Position numbers and translations under genes: made by a program
Notes under the pieces: generated by a model
Told to the model about the DNA's origin: nothing
Databases searched by the model: none
What the model saw: the letters and a program-made list of their open reading frames with translations, nothing else
Shown here: piece after piece, positions 36,340 to 48,356 of the stretch
Numbering within the stretch: position 1 is the first letter of the stretch
Layout: every line of letters starts with the position of its first letter
NCBI GenBank assembly: GCA_039105265.1
Contig: JAPFFF010000017.1
Span: forward strand, 558,001 to 622,000
Origin: Tritrichomonas musculus
Taxonomy: Eukaryota > Parabasalia > Tritrichomonadida > Tritrichomonadidae
DNA length: 64,000 nt
Reading direction: 5' to 3'

Positions 36340-38505
36340 TTAAATTTCAATCATTTTCTTCATTTCTGTATAGTCTTGTGCAGATAATGAAGTCTTCGCA
36401 ATATTCGAAAATCTTTCATCTGCTGATAATTCTTTCAACAATTTCTTAGCAACATCTCTAGTTTCAACTCTTGTATCACGTATCAAGGGAGCTGTATTAA
36501 CAATCACTGCTTTTAATTCTTTCTCATCCAAAGAATTCTGTTTTACTGTAGAATTTGAATTTAAGCTTGTATTTGGTATTACACACATTAAACAATAAGT
36601 TGACTTTCCTCTAGCAATCGAATTTTTGTGTTTGAGGCCAGTTATTAAAGCACTAAAAACTCGAGATCTCGGACTTCCTTCTGCAATTGCATTAAGAACA
36701 TCAGTTGCATCTTCAGCAATAAATTGATGTGAGGAGCAAGTATAATTAAGAAGCATCTGAATCCATTGAGAAGTTTGCGCACAAAGAGTTTGTGAAAAAG
36801 AACGGAAGATACGCTCTGCTAGTTGAAAACTTTGATGTGCAAGCATTGTTCGAGGAGATGATACTGCATCCATAAGATTTAGCCATATATCTTTGCAAAG
36901 ATAGCTCAATTGAGAGGGATCGTCTGTAAGATGATCGCCAAGAATATCAACAGCTTTTTGTTGCATTTCCCAATCTTTGTTTCGAAGCATTGATGTAAGC
37001 TCTGATAATGGTATTTCTTTTTCCTTTTCCTTTTCTTTATCTTTTTGAGAAAGAGAACCCGACTTTCTCTTAGATGATGTAGGTGTGCTAACAGCACTGC
37101 TGTTCACACTACCACTGTTGCTCAAATTGGTAGATCGCTTAGATTTAGCTGCTGACTTAGGCGTTTTCTTGTATGTTGGGCGATCATCATCTTTAGTATC
37201 GTTAGTATCTTCATCCTCAAAGTTGTCATTGTAAGTTCCAGCATCATCGTCTTTATCATCGTCGTATCGATTCAATTTTTTGATTGATCCCCTTCTAGAA
37301 GATGCTGGTGAACCTGATGGTACAGGAATGTTGCTAGTCCCCGATCCATATTTCGATTTATTTTTCGATTTGGCTTTTGAACTTGGTCTAGGTGATCTTG
37401 AATCTTCTGAGCTATCAACTGCACTTGTTCTTTGTGATCGTTTTGATTCATTATCATCGTAGGCATTTGAGTTAGCAAAGTTTTTGCCAAGGGCTTTTGA
37501 AAGGTCAATTGAATTGCAAAGTAAAGATTTCCCTGGAGGTGGTTCTGTATTTTCATCGAATTCATCGTAGTTTGGCTCATTTACAGGTGGGGGTACTGGT
37601 TCTGGTTCGGGTTCTTTTGAATTATTCTTTGTTTTTTTCTGAATAAACTTATTATTTACAGGATAATCAGCATCATCATTTTTAATATCATCTTCCTCTA
37701 AGCTATCACTGGTGTGGTTCTTCCTCCTAACTGAATTAGTTGTCCTTGGTGGTTTACTGAAATTAGTTTTGGCAGAACTTGCCTTCTTAACAGGAATTGT
37801 AGATGTCACAAACGGTTCTTGTGCGGGAGAAGATGAGTTATCATCTTCAATAAAATCATCTTCGTCAAAATTATTATTATTGGGAGAAAAAAAATTTTCA
37901 TGTATTTTGGAAAAGTTAATGCTTGTTCGAAGCATCAAAACAGTTTTTGGTTCTTTGCTATTAAAATCACCATTTTTATTGCCATTTCCCAAATTATTCA
38001 TGAATAAAATGAAATCAGTGGCTGTTGATGAAAGTAGTTCATCTTTACTTTTCCTCAATGATTCAGCCATAGGCAAGAAAATTCGAAAATAATTTGCCGC
38101 TGGTGGAGAAAATGAAAATGCAAAGCTTAGCATCATTTCTTGAGCCCTATCAGTCCATTTTTCTTTAAATAATGGAAGCAGAAAATTTAATACTGTCTCT
38201 AATTGACCTTTTTGGGCTAAAAGAGATATAAGAGAAAGACATGAACGTCTAACAACTTCGTCAGAGCAAGTTATTAAATAAGTGAAACATTTTGAAAAAT
38301 GATGAAGATCAGTGGTTACATTTGAATAAATAATTGCTGATGAAATTGCTGTGCATGCAGCTAGATGACATTCAATTGTTTTGATATCCTTTAACTTCGA
38401 CAGATATTTTAAATATTCTGAAACGTCAGCTGTATCGCGAAGAAAATCAGAATGAAGTGTTCGTATTTGCTTAAGTTTTTCTTGAGATTCATGAGGAAAA
38501 GACAT
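36340..38505 (-). CDS. TOG/HEAT-repeat protein, CLASP-like
   Basis: A 721-residue protein with an N-terminal helical-repeat domain (about 1-170), a long disordered Ser/Asp/Pro/Lys-rich centre (about 200-495, with basic patches such as SSKAKSKNKSKYG), and a C-terminal TOG-like domain (about 500-720: LTSMLRNKDWEMQQKAVDIL, then EDATDVLNAIAEGSPRSRVF and ETRDVAKKLLKEL). Paired HEAT motifs with a basic linker are typical of CLASP/TOGARAM proteins, which bind tubulin and steady microtubules. A role in the trichomonad cytoskeleton or flagella is inferred from the family. Confidence 0.75.
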   Translation of the reverse strand: MSFPHESQEKLKQIRTLHSDFLRDTADVSEYLKYLSKLKDIKTIECHLAACTAISSAIIYSNVTTDLHHFSKCFTYLITCSDEVVRRSCLSLISLLAQKGQLETVLNFLLPLFKEKWTDRAQEMMLSFAFSFSPPAANYFRIFLPMAESLRKSKDELLSSTATDFILFMNNLGNGNKNGDFNSKEPKTVLMLRTSINFSKIHENFFSPNNNNFDEDDFIEDDNSSSPAQEPFVTSTIPVKKASSAKTNFSKPPRTTNSVRRKNHTSDSLEEDDIKNDDADYPVNNKFIQKKTKNNSKEPEPEPVPPPVNEPNYDEFDENTEPPPGKSLLCNSIDLSKALGKNFANSNAYDDNESKRSQRTSAVDSSEDSRSPRPSSKAKSKNKSKYGSGTSNIPVPSGSPASSRRGSIKKLNRYDDDKDDDAGTYNDNFEDEDTNDTKDDDRPTYKKTPKSAAKSKRSTNLSNSGSVNSSAVSTPTSSKRKSGSLSQKDKEKEKEKEIPLSELTSMLRNKDWEMQQKAVDILGDHLTDDPSQLSYLCKDIWLNLMDAVSSPRTMLAHQSFQLAERIFRSFSQTLCAQTSQWIQMLLNYTCSSHQFIAEDATDVLNAIAEGSPRSRVFSALITGLKHKNSIARGKSTYCLMCVIPNTSLNSNSTVKQNSLDEKELKAVIVNTAPLIRDTRVETRDVAKKLLKELSADERFSNIAKTSLSAQDYTEMKKMIEI

Positions 38506-39502
38506 TGATATGTAAGATTGAATTTGAAATTTTTCAATAAATAAAAAAAATTAAATTCTCAAAAGATTTGTATAAAAACTCTCAATTTAGTAATTCATGG
38601 CGAAATAAAATTCAGAAAAATACCCGCCATTTTATTGTCTATCGGAAATTTCCTTTTATATTTTCATAAGTTTACATTTTTTACTATCAAAATTATGATC
38701 GTTTTATAAGTTTTGGTGTAATTAATCTTGTTTGTTCATCTCAAAGAAACAATAAGAGAGATTATTTTTCAAAATTTTGCCTTTTTTTGACATATGAATC
38801 ATCCAAATCTTGAAAAATTACATGCCAATTTTGATCCTAAAAAATAGCAATATTGATTGCTTTAATTCATTAATGTTTTTCATATCCATTATAATTAATG
38901 TCATATTTCCTTGAAATGACTGGTAAATATGAAAGAGTTTAAAGAGTTCGTTAATGCTATCAGCCTAATCATAAAATGAAGAGAAAAAAAAATTTTTTAA
39001 ATTCTGTTTGAATTATCTCTCAATTCTATCGATTTTTTTAATGATAAATATCTCAAAATTAGGGTAATAATAATATTTTTTATTTATATGATATTAAATA
39101 CCTAGAATAAAACTTAATCATTGTTGATTTAGATCCTTTTTTTTTGATGATGAAATAAAAGTTTGGTAAAATTGAAGTGTTCTTTTCTAACAATTTTTTG
39201 TATGATATAAAAATAAACTATTCAAATATTCAATCTATCGTTTTTTTATTTCTCTATAAAAAAAAAACGTTGTTATTTAAAAAACAATAATTGCTAATCA
39301 TATTATGACTTTAAGATTAGGTTTTACCTTGAAAATATTCCGATATTTGATAATAATTTAATATAATCTTAAGTTTTCAATTTACAAATAATCGATATAC
39401 ATGATTGTGATTTTTTTATGTAATATAATTCGTTCAATATAAAAAAAAATGATGAAAAAGCGTTATTTAAAGTCTATTGTCTTTATTAAAAAACACAAAA
39501 AT
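38506..39502. other. AT-rich intergenic spacer
   Basis: About 1 kb without a gene or recognisable repeat. Confidence 0.6.
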
Positions 39503-41047
39503 TTAACATGAGGATCTAATTTCATCGAATAGTGTCTTTACCCAATCCTCAAATTGTAAAGGGGCAAATAAAGTCATTCGGCAACTATTATCGTCATCGC
39601 CATTTAAGCAATCAATTTCAAATTTTATATCTTCTTTTGCTGTATTTAAAATGAGCACAGTAGATGAAGAATTTGGCTTTGGAGCAATACAGAAGTTGTA
39701 TTTGAGGAAAATCTTTTTAAATGATTTGGATATTTGGCAAACGCTCTTGTTATCAAATTCAGCAACATAAGTTTTGTTATCACTATTTTCATTTGTGAAA
39801 AATGGACTTGAATTTGATATACGGCGAGCAATGTGTCTAAGGTTAATATGATTCAATCTGATCGAATCTTGGTAGTTCATTATAAGTTTGGCAAGGATTT
39901 TGGTTTGATTAATTATATCTGATTTGTTACCATCATCTTTCAAATCGGCGATAATTGTTGATCTTGGCTTTTCAAGTACTTCACAAAGCCTAGAAATAAG
40001 TTTTTCATCATCTTTCTGATTTTTGAAATTATCATTTTCAACAATATTGTTGACATCTGTAAGATGTAAGCATATTTGATTCATCGATGATGAGCGATGA
40101 ATTCGGCTGAGGTTTATTTTTTGAGTTGCAATCATGTTTGCATTTGACATTATTTCAGAAACTGAGTTAATTGATGTATCAAAAAGTGAGCTAAATTTCT
40201 GTTTTAATTGAAAAATTGTCAATCTTTGTGACGGATCAACAACTACAAGTCTTTTGATGAGTTCTGATATGTCGCTTGGAATTTTTTGATAATCAAAATC
40301 TTGGTAAGAGATAGTATCTTCAATTTCATTGGGATCATTTAAGAAAAGTTTATACATAAGTATACCAAGAGACCACATATCAGCTGCTCGTCCATCATAG
40401 CTATTTTGCTTAATAACTTCTGGAGCAACATATTGGATAGTTCCACATTTCCCAGAAACAGTTTGATGTGTCTTTGTTCCTGTGCATAATGCACAAAATC
40501 CAAAGTCGCATAGTTTAGCATTCCCTCTATGAATTAAAATATTTTCAATTTTAATATCCCTGTGGCAAATAAAATGTTCATGCAAATATTCAACGGCATC
40601 TATAATTTGACCTAAATATAAAATTCTTTGAGAAAAACTAACTTTTTGTTCATGGTCGCAAATAACATCCAAAAGATTTCCATCTGAGCAGAGATCCATA
40701 AATTGAAAGAATGAATTACTTGTTTCAACGCACTCAACTGTTTTGACAAGGTTCTTATGAGTCAATAAAGGTGAAATAACTGTTTCAGCAAAAAAAATTG
40801 ATTCAGTCATATTTAGGTTTGAATCTTCTGATTCTCTTTTATCATTTTTTGATCTCTTATTTTGTTGAGCAGGTTCATCTTGGCGTTTTTGATTCAACCT
40901 TCTGACTTTTTCTTTTGATATAATTTTGAGAGCGTAAGGCTTTAATGTTTTCGTGTGATAAGCCAATCTGATTGAAGAAAATGTGCCTTTATCTATTACT
41001 TCTCCAACCAGGTATGAAAATATTCTCCAAAATTTTTTCGAGCTCAT
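39503..41047 (-). CDS. serine/threonine protein kinase, CAMK-like
   Basis: A 514-residue kinase. The glycine-rich loop is DKGTFSS (about 19-25), a relaxed version of GxGxFG; the catalytic Lys is K41 (YALKII). An insertion rich in Lys, Gln and Asp lies at about 50-80. HRDIKIEN (162-169), DFG (181-183) and APE (208-210) are intact, so it should be active. The catalytic domain ends near 285. The C-terminal 230 residues include a UBA-like helical part and a KA1-like segment (about 435-514) typical of Snf1/KIN/MARK kinases, read by pattern only. It phosphorylates unknown substrates. Confidence 0.9.
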   Translation of the reverse strand: MSSKKFWRIFSYLVGEVIDKGTFSSIRLAYHTKTLKPYALKIISKEKVRRLNQKRQDEPAQQNKRSKNDKRESEDSNLNMTESIFFAETVISPLLTHKNLVKTVECVETSNSFFQFMDLCSDGNLLDVICDHEQKVSFSQRILYLGQIIDAVEYLHEHFICHRDIKIENILIHRGNAKLCDFGFCALCTGTKTHQTVSGKCGTIQYVAPEVIKQNSYDGRAADMWSLGILMYKLFLNDPNEIEDTISYQDFDYQKIPSDISELIKRLVVVDPSQRLTIFQLKQKFSSLFDTSINSVSEIMSNANMIATQKINLSRIHRSSSMNQICLHLTDVNNIVENDNFKNQKDDEKLISRLCEVLEKPRSTIIADLKDDGNKSDIINQTKILAKLIMNYQDSIRLNHINLRHIARRISNSSPFFTNENSDNKTYVAEFDNKSVCQISKSFKKIFLKYNFCIAPKPNSSSTVLILNTAKEDIKFEIDCLNGDDDNSCRMTLFAPLQFEDWVKTLFDEIRSSC

Positions 41048-41802
41048 ATTCTATTGATGATTATAAAATTAAAAACTATCAAATAAAATTATATTTTGAA
41101 ATTTAATCCTATCAACTTTTTCAATAAATTATTAGAACTCTCATTGAAAAAATTAACACAAAAAAATTTTATGTGTATCGTTTTCAAAATCTGATATAAA
41201 CTCAATTAAATCTTTTTCATCTCTTATTCAAAATTGAAAGATTTTGCTTTTTTCTTTCAATTTTTTTTTTATTCGGTTTTGCCATTTTTATTTTTGGTTT
41301 CAAGAAAAAGCAGCCAGAGACAAAACTTTATATTTGTCATTAGAGTAGGCAACAAAAAGATCAAATGCATTCATCTGTAGTAGCTAAGCTAGCCAGGGAG
41401 GTTTAAGGTTTCCATTTTAAACTATTCGCATGATTTAATAAAAATTTTCATTTTTATTCAATTTTTTTTTTACTAATATAAATTGAATACTTTTGATTTT
41501 TAAAAAAAATAATTTTCATCTCCCGATAGCTACTTTTTAATAAAAACCTCAAATAATCATTCAAAATATTGAATAAAAATATTCAATTTTTTTTCGAAAA
41601 ATTGAATAAGAGATGAAAACAATTTAATAGGGTTTAAAATAAACCTAAAAAAGTTATTAAAAATTTTAATAAAAAAGATGATGATTTTTTATATCATTAT
41701 AGAATTGATTATGAAAAATTGTAAAAGCATACTATTGAAAAATGTTTATATTAAGCAATTTTAAATAAATTTTCCCTCTTTATCCCTCTTTAAATCAAAA
41801 AT
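41048..41802. other. AT-rich intergenic spacer
   Basis: About 750 bases without a gene. A short GC-richer patch near 41376-41410 contains agctaagctagcc; no function apparent. Confidence 0.6.
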
Positions 41803-42810
41803 TTAAGAGAGAATTAAATCAAGTGCACCTGATGGTGTTCCTTCTTTAGCGGTAGCTATCGAGATATAGTTTGGAAGATTCTTTTCTTTCATGAATTTGA
41901 GTGCATATTCAATTGAATGTTTTGAAACGTCACGATTAATATTACTTCCTTTGAAAACAACAATTGTAGCACCTTTCTTAATCAAAGAAAGGTTATCTGA
42001 TGTGAGTTTATCTTTTGTAACAGCGGCACCTTCGCATAACAAATCGAAAGAATCGCCATTACCATTAATTTTATAAAGCTCTTTCTTATTATCTTTTTCA
42101 AATGTATCATCTTCTACAGGAGCAGTTTCAGCGATTGGGCATTCTCCACCAAGTGCTTCCCAAAATTCTGGTGTCGTTTCCCCATCATCGAGTCTTTCAT
42201 ATGGAAGTTTTGGTAAGCGAGATTTAGCAGCAGAAAATGCAAGTCCTGCTTTGTTCTTTTCCATCATATTTGCTGTTTTGCCAACCCAAAGAATAATCTT
42301 CTTTGGAGTAATTAATAAGAATGCGTCTCCTTGATTTAATGATGTGCCTGTGGCAGGAACTTGATGCATAACTGGTTTCTTCTTTCCTTTAATATGGAAC
42401 AATGCAATTCTGTTATCGAGTTTAACTTTCTTAAATCCTGATGCAACTCCACCATCAAGATATTGAAGGCCGCCATATTTTTCAAATAAGTTGATAAATT
42501 CTTGACTTTCATGGCCTTGAACTTCACGATGTTGCGTTGGCTCTCCTCCAAATCGATCATCAAGTTCTACTGTTTTTATTGCAGCTGTTCCCATTTCGTC
42601 TTGGGTTGAATCTCTACCAAGCCAAAAGTAAATATCTCTGGAAATTCTTTGGCTCTGGCCAACTTTGTACGCATTTAATACAATAAAAGAATCGCCGCTA
42701 TAAAAATAGCCTACATCATCCCAAGGAGCAATTGTAAAGTTTTCTATACGCCAAACGCCAAAATATTCTGTTTCTGGTAGCTTTGCCCACTCTGGTTCAT
42801 TACAAGTCAT
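41803..42810 (-). CDS. severin/fragmin-like gelsolin-repeat protein
   Basis: A 335-residue protein with three gelsolin-type repeats. Repeat one (about 10-115) has VWRIENFTIAPW, YFYSGDSFIVLNAYK and IYFWLGRDSTQDEMGTAAIK; repeat two (about 130-235) has FHIKGKKK and GDAFLLITPKKIILWVGK; repeat three (about 245-335) is more divergent. Three-repeat members (severin, fragmin) sever and cap actin filaments in response to calcium. The frame is open five codons upstream, but those begin with TTG; ATG at 42810 is chosen, with a TCATTTC initiator about 20 bases before it. Cytoplasmic actin remodelling is the likely role. Confidence 0.92.
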   Translation of the reverse strand: MTCNEPEWAKLPETEYFGVWRIENFTIAPWDDVGYFYSGDSFIVLNAYKVGQSQRISRDIYFWLGRDSTQDEMGTAAIKTVELDDRFGGEPTQHREVQGHESQEFINLFEKYGGLQYLDGGVASGFKKVKLDNRIALFHIKGKKKPVMHQVPATGTSLNQGDAFLLITPKKIILWVGKTANMMEKNKAGLAFSAAKSRLPKLPYERLDDGETTPEFWEALGGECPIAETAPVEDDTFEKDNKKELYKINGNGDSFDLLCEGAAVTKDKLTSDNLSLIKKGATIVVFKGSNINRDVSKHSIEYALKFMKEKNLPNYISIATAKEGTPSGALDLILS

Positions 42811-42828
42811 TTTTTCACGATGCAAGTG

Positions 42829-42834
42829 AAATGA
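42829..42834 (-). promoter_or_regulatory. Inr-like element of the gelsolin gene
   Basis: TCATTT within TCATTTCACTT on the minus strand, about 20 bases before the chosen ATG; good match to the trichomonad initiator. Confidence 0.6.
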
Positions 42835-45800
42835 CTTTTTGTTTGTTTATTGTTGTTTGAAAATCTTCTTTTGTTTCAACAAAAATAAAATTTTGTTTTC
42901 AATCAAGTCGATATTTGAAAGAGAACAATTGAATTAACACAGATAAGCTTTTCTGAAAAAAATGTTTCAAAAATTAATCGAAATTACACAATTTTTTTTA
43001 TATATTTTGTTCGTTGAACTTTTTTTTTTTTTGAAACTTTAATGTTGAATGATAAAAGATTTGTGCATGCAGAAATCACTCTAATTTACAGCTCGCATTT
43101 ATTACTGTTGCAAAAAATCACAGTAATAAAGAAATTTTGAAAATTATAAAATATTTTTAAAAAAATGAAAAATTTAAAGAATATTATAAAAGAATATATT
43201 ATATAATGCATATAAATTAAATATTAAAAAATATTGATATATAATATCAAAATTTATTTCAAAAATTATAAAAAAAGATTATTATTTTGTAATACAAAAA
43301 GTTCTATCTTTATTCATTCAATTTATCTTTTCATTTTAAAAAAGTGGATTTTTGAATGATTCAATTTTGTTAAAAAAAAATTATTTGTTAAGATATTTAA
43401 AGGTCAAAATTATTAGCCTTTAGAAAGGTGAAAAAGTTCTTATTACTGCGGTTTGGCGGTTACAGTAATAAGGAATTCAATTTTATATGACCTATAATAG
43501 ATGAATAATGATCGCTTATTACTGCATTTTGGCGGTTACAGTAATAAGGAATTCAATCTTATTTGGCCTTAGTATAAGATCAAAAAAATCTGTTTTAATC
43601 TACAAGGTCAATAATTCACTATATTTTTATAACAAAAGTGATAATAAAAATGAAACAGCATTCATAAAATATTCAATCACTTCTATCAATTTTTTTCATT
43701 AAATAATTAAAAACCTCAGAATATATTCAATATCTATAATCAATTTACTATAAAGGATAAATAATTCATTCTCACAATATATTCAATGAGTTCATCCAAT
43801 AAATTTTTTTTATATAATTAATTTATTATGAATTTATACTATAAATATGAAGTGAATATGATAATAATTTTTCTATATTTTGAGAGATTACTTATTAATT
43901 ATTAATTTTTTAAAATTAAGGCATCGAACTTCAAAGTGCAGTAATAAGAAGCAAAAAAATTGAATGAGTGAAGAGTAATAATTTCTAGATGTACCAGTAC
44001 CATTGAATTTTTTTTAATTTTTTATGAATAATCAATTTAAAAAGTGAAAAATTGAATGAAAATTGCTACAGCAAAATTGGCCCTGCCATTTGGAAATTTG
44101 ATTTAGCCATATTCTATAAAAAGATGTATATTATGTGAATATCAAGTTTATTTAAAGAGCTTGGCTTAGCATCTTTCGAAATGGAAAAAGTATTCAAATT
44201 TTCTATAAGTAATCACAAAAAAAAAAAATTCAGAGATATTATTTTTTTTATATCAGTAACTTTTTGAATATATGGAAATTATATTTTCAATGTAATAAAA
44301 AAATCAATACAGATATTAAATTGATTATTTTCTCAATTATTAAAATATGATTATATATTTATAAAAAAGTAATTATTATAAATGTATCCATTTATTTTTA
44401 AATAAATATTATATTATTAATAAATAAAAAATATAATTCATGAAACTCTTTTGTAACCCGAAATAACTTAGTCCAGGTACATCTTAATTTCTACCAATAC
44501 TCTAATTGAATATTTGGGTTTATATCATTGAATATTCAATAAATTTGAACTAGGTTTCCCAGTCCAGTGAGGTGAATACACAAGTTTGACTTTTTGAGGC
44601 ATTTCTTGTTATTTTATATGACAACAGACCGTTTTGTTGTACTCAAAAAAAAAGTAAAGTTTTGAATTATTTGTGAAAAAATATCCATCAAAATCTTATG
44701 GATAGCTTGCTTTTTTCTTCCTCTAATATTTTTGAATAATATAATAGATACAAAATTAAATAAAAATTTTGTCTTTCTTTAAGAAAAGAAAAAAAATATT
44801 CAAAAAAATATCTACATTGAAATATTTCAAATATTCGTTGTTATTTTTCAATGAAATATAAATTAAAAATCTCTCAAAAAGTTTTAATTAGTAATTTAAA
44901 TGAAAGGTCGTACAACTAAATTGAATAAAAAATAAAATTATATAAATTTATATTTATCTTAATGAATAATTTATTTAATAATTATATTATATAATTTATA
45001 TATTTTATATCAAATATTATAAAATGTAATTGTTGAAATAAAGACTTTAATTAGAATTCAATATATACCGATTTCTTAAATTTTTGTATCATTTAAAAAA
45101 TATAGATGTCATTTGAATGGATATACTATGTGTTATACAAATAATATTTTGCTTTTTGACGAAATCCTTCAGTAATTGAAATATTAGACTTTTTAAATTT
45201 TTGAAACCAATCAACTAAATCTTCATTTTTAGAAAAAACTGACATTTGATTTGGGATGGAATTCAAATATATTAGAAAGTAAATGCATATAAATAAAATT
45301 GTATTCTTCATTGGGCTCCCGTAACGTCCAATTTTTTTAAAATCATCATTTAATAATTCAACAAATTCAATTTTTCGGCATTTTTAGCTAAAAAATGAAT
45401 TTTTTTTTCAATAATAATAACTATTTTTATATAACACTTAATGTTTTAAAAGCATATAAAAAAATATAAAAAGAATAAATTATATAAAAAGTTATCGATA
45501 TTCTAAATTTTTATAAAGTGTTATAAAACTCTTATCAAAAATAATTAAAATAAATTGAGATAAAATACTCAAATTTATTTTCTGAAGAAAATTTAATATA
45601 TACTTATATCCTTTTAGTTTTTATTTTAATTAGAATTTCGTACGATGCAAATATTTATAAAACTAATTATTATTATTATAATAAAATATAATTAGTTTGA
45701 ACAAACCAATCATTGAGTTTTACTGTAAAAATTCAGTTGAACGACCTTTTTTAAATGAAAGAAATATTTGAAAAGATTTTTTTAATAATTTTCTGATGAT

Positions 45801-46540
45801 ACAATTAAAAAGTTTATATCATTGAAAAATCTTCATAAAAAGTGGTGGTAAGTTTTCTGAGCATTCAAATATTCACAATATATTTCTGAGAATTGAGAAA
45901 ACTTATAGAAAATGCTCATTAAAATTTTTCATAATTATTGCTTATTTCAGTAACGTTTTCATATTAATTTATATAAAATAAAAGTTATTACATCGTTTTG
46001 ATTTTATTTAATTGAAGATTTCAAATGATACAAAATTGAGATAATATTTCTATGATTAAATATCATAAATTTATATATTGAAATGAAATAGCATTAAAAA
46101 ATGAAACATATTTTTAAATTAAAGATAAAAAATTAACAAAAAGAATAAAAAGATATCTAAATTTATAAAATTAAATAAGAAAAGAGGATTGTTCTCCAAA
46201 GATGCATCAATTTTATTATATTCCTTTTTGCATAATGTTTCTAAATCATTTTAATGAATTGGTTTGAATATTGACATTGCTGATTATCATTAATTACGAT
46301 CATCTTTTATTACGCTTGTTGTTCATCAGTATGCCATCTAAGTAGGAGAAAATATCTTGACAAAGCCGATTTGGGAATCATTTTGAAGGTAGTTAATATT
46401 ACTCATTGTTAATTTAAAAATGCAAAAAAAATATTCTCTCAAAGTAAAAAAAAAAAAAAAAAAGCTCACAAAAATATTGAAAGAATTTAGTTTTATACTC
46501 AGAAAATTATTGTGAAGATTGTGAAGATGACGAGGTCTAT
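42835..46540. other. 3.7-kb AT-rich spacer with palindromic repeats
   Basis: No gene supported; short frames (43508-43702 plus, 45126-45311 minus) look random. It contains the TTATTACTG palindrome family at 43091-43952, listed separately. A GC-richer patch near 44450-44580 has no recognisable feature. Confidence 0.6.
43091..43955. repeat. TTATTACTG/CAGTAATAA palindrome family
   Basis: Three hairpins: ttattactgt...acagtaataa near 43097-43129, and two near-identical units (cttattactgc, rtttggcggttacag, taataaggaattcaat) beginning near 43438 and 43514, 76 bases apart. A lone half (gcagtaataagaag) lies near 43941. The hairpins share an 8-10-bp stem. They may be a small mobile palindrome or remains of a non-autonomous transposon. 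Confidence 0.75.
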
Positions 46541-46542
46541 TA

Positions 46543-46596
46543 TAGAATCGACGATAAGTCCTTTACGTCGCTTAAAAGTCCTTTACGGTGAAGTGA
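46543..46596 (+). repeat. left inverted repeat of decayed transposon
   Basis: Pairs with 48999-49052, sharing an unbroken cgcttaaaagtcctttacgg core and the inner tgaagtga. Just inside it (46597-46655) a ctctcaatttt...aaaattgagag palindrome and a third tttacggtgaagtga copy follow, possibly further transposase-binding sites. Confidence 0.82.
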
Positions 46597-46964
46597 AAAG
46601 CTCTCAATTTTAAGAAAATTTTCTAAAATTGAGAGGTGGTGTTTACGGTGAAGTGAGATGATAAAAATTTTATCAACTTTTTCAATGTTTTTTATATTCA
46701 TCAAACTCTTTATTTTACACATGATTTTAACAGTATCTTTTATTTTTATGCATTTTTAATAAATATAAAAAGAGATAAAAAAAAATAATTATTTTTTTGG
46801 TCTAAAATATAAATAAAAGTAAAAATAAAACATTTTGATATTCAGATAATTATTTTTTTGATAAGAGCTCAATTTGAATAAAAAATAAGTTTTGAAAAAG
46901 TTTTCTTCATTTCAATTAATGAATTCAAAAAGTTTCGTTTGGTCGTGAAAATTTATCATTTTCA

Positions 46965-48356
46965 ATGACAGTGCCATATTCCTCTGATCCAAAGACCAAG
47001 GATTTGGAGCCTTTTCATGATACATTTTTGAAAGAATTTGTTCCGCAAAATGAAAAAGAAGAAGATCTCTTTAATCAATGCATTCATTCAAAAGAATATT
47101 TATCTGCAACATGTTTCCGTGAGCAAGTGGGCGTCCTTTGTTCATATTTACGAAATGAAGAATGTCATGTTTCATTCGCAAGAATTGGTCTTCTTTTCGG
47201 TAAAAATTCAATGAGCATAAAGTATCAATACGATAAATATATTGGAGAAACAAAACAAAACGGAAGACCTCCAACATTAGACGAAAATGAAAGACAAATA
47301 TTGCAAGATGAGATTGAGAAAATGCTGATAGAAGATAATAATCCAACATATGATTATTTAACAAATTTCATTAATGAAGTAACACACAAAAACATAAGCC
47401 AAAAAGAACTAAGATCAATAATTTTTTATTATTTCCGTGATGATTATAAAGGCGTACCAGGTATTCCCCTAGAAGAAAAAAGAAGAGATTGTTCTGAAGA
47501 TGAAATAGATCAATATTACGATACTTTAGAAAATGCACTTCCTCATGTTCATCCTTCTTTCTGCTTTAACGTTGATGAAGTTGGTTATCAGTTTTAGTAC
47601 GAGCAGATTGTTCAAAACCTACATGTAGTTACTCAGTCGACCGTAACTACAAACGTGCAACTGCTATTCATGCAATATGTACCGATGGCGAATACATTGA
47701 ACCTTGGGTTGTCGTTTCAAGAAAAACGCGGGAAAATATGATCGATGATTTTATTCCTCTTTCAAGATTCAGAGTAGTATCCCAAGTAAATGGTTTTGTA
47801 AATCAACAAATATTTGATGATTGGTTTTCTAATTTTTTGTTTGAATCTTATGTAAAAAAGAATCAGGCTTCATTACAACCGCCCAGCATTATTAATCATG
47901 GATGGCTTCCGCCCACACATAAATTCACTTAATAAAGTTAATATTCCAAACCTTAACTTGTAAGTCTTCATTATTCCTGCGAATAGTAGTGACCAGACAC
48001 AACCGTTGGATCTTGGCACTTTCGGCCTCTCAAAAAGAAATATATATAAAATTACTAATGAAGCTCCTGCATCACGTGTTGTCAACCAACTTAACAAAAT
48101 CGTTTCATCTTTGTGGATGGAATCATGCTCACCAGCTGTCGTAAAAGCTTTTCGAAGCACAGGGATATGCAGAGAAAATGGCCATTTAATCTGCCATCGT
48201 GAACTCGCTCGTGCTGTCCGTCATTATGAATCATCCGACATCGATTCTATCATCACAAGGCAAGAACCATTGACGAATGCTCAACAATCAATGCTAAATA
48301 GCCGAAATCATCCACCAGTACAAAATAAAATCACATTTCCGCTTCCGAGGTATTGA
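46965..48356 (+). pseudogene. Tc1/pogo-like transposase, broken
   Basis: The 5' part (46965-47597) encodes 210 residues with a helix-turn-helix region (IGLLFGKNSMSIKYQYDKY), a spacer (NGRPPTLDENERQILQDEI) and the first catalytic Asp (FNVDEVGYQ). A one-base frame change just before the TAG near 47595 shifts the continuation (VRADCSKPTCSYSVD...) to another frame, which runs to a stop at 47932. A third section from about 47936 keeps TQPLDLGTFG, carrying the last catalytic Asp, with at least one internal stop, and runs in frame to 48356. The second-Asp region is not recognisable. Activity is not possible from this copy. Confidence 0.8.

Noticed and set aside
43508-43702. 64-residue plus-strand frame at 43.5 kb
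   Set aside because: It begins inside a palindromic repeat and has random AT-rich composition.
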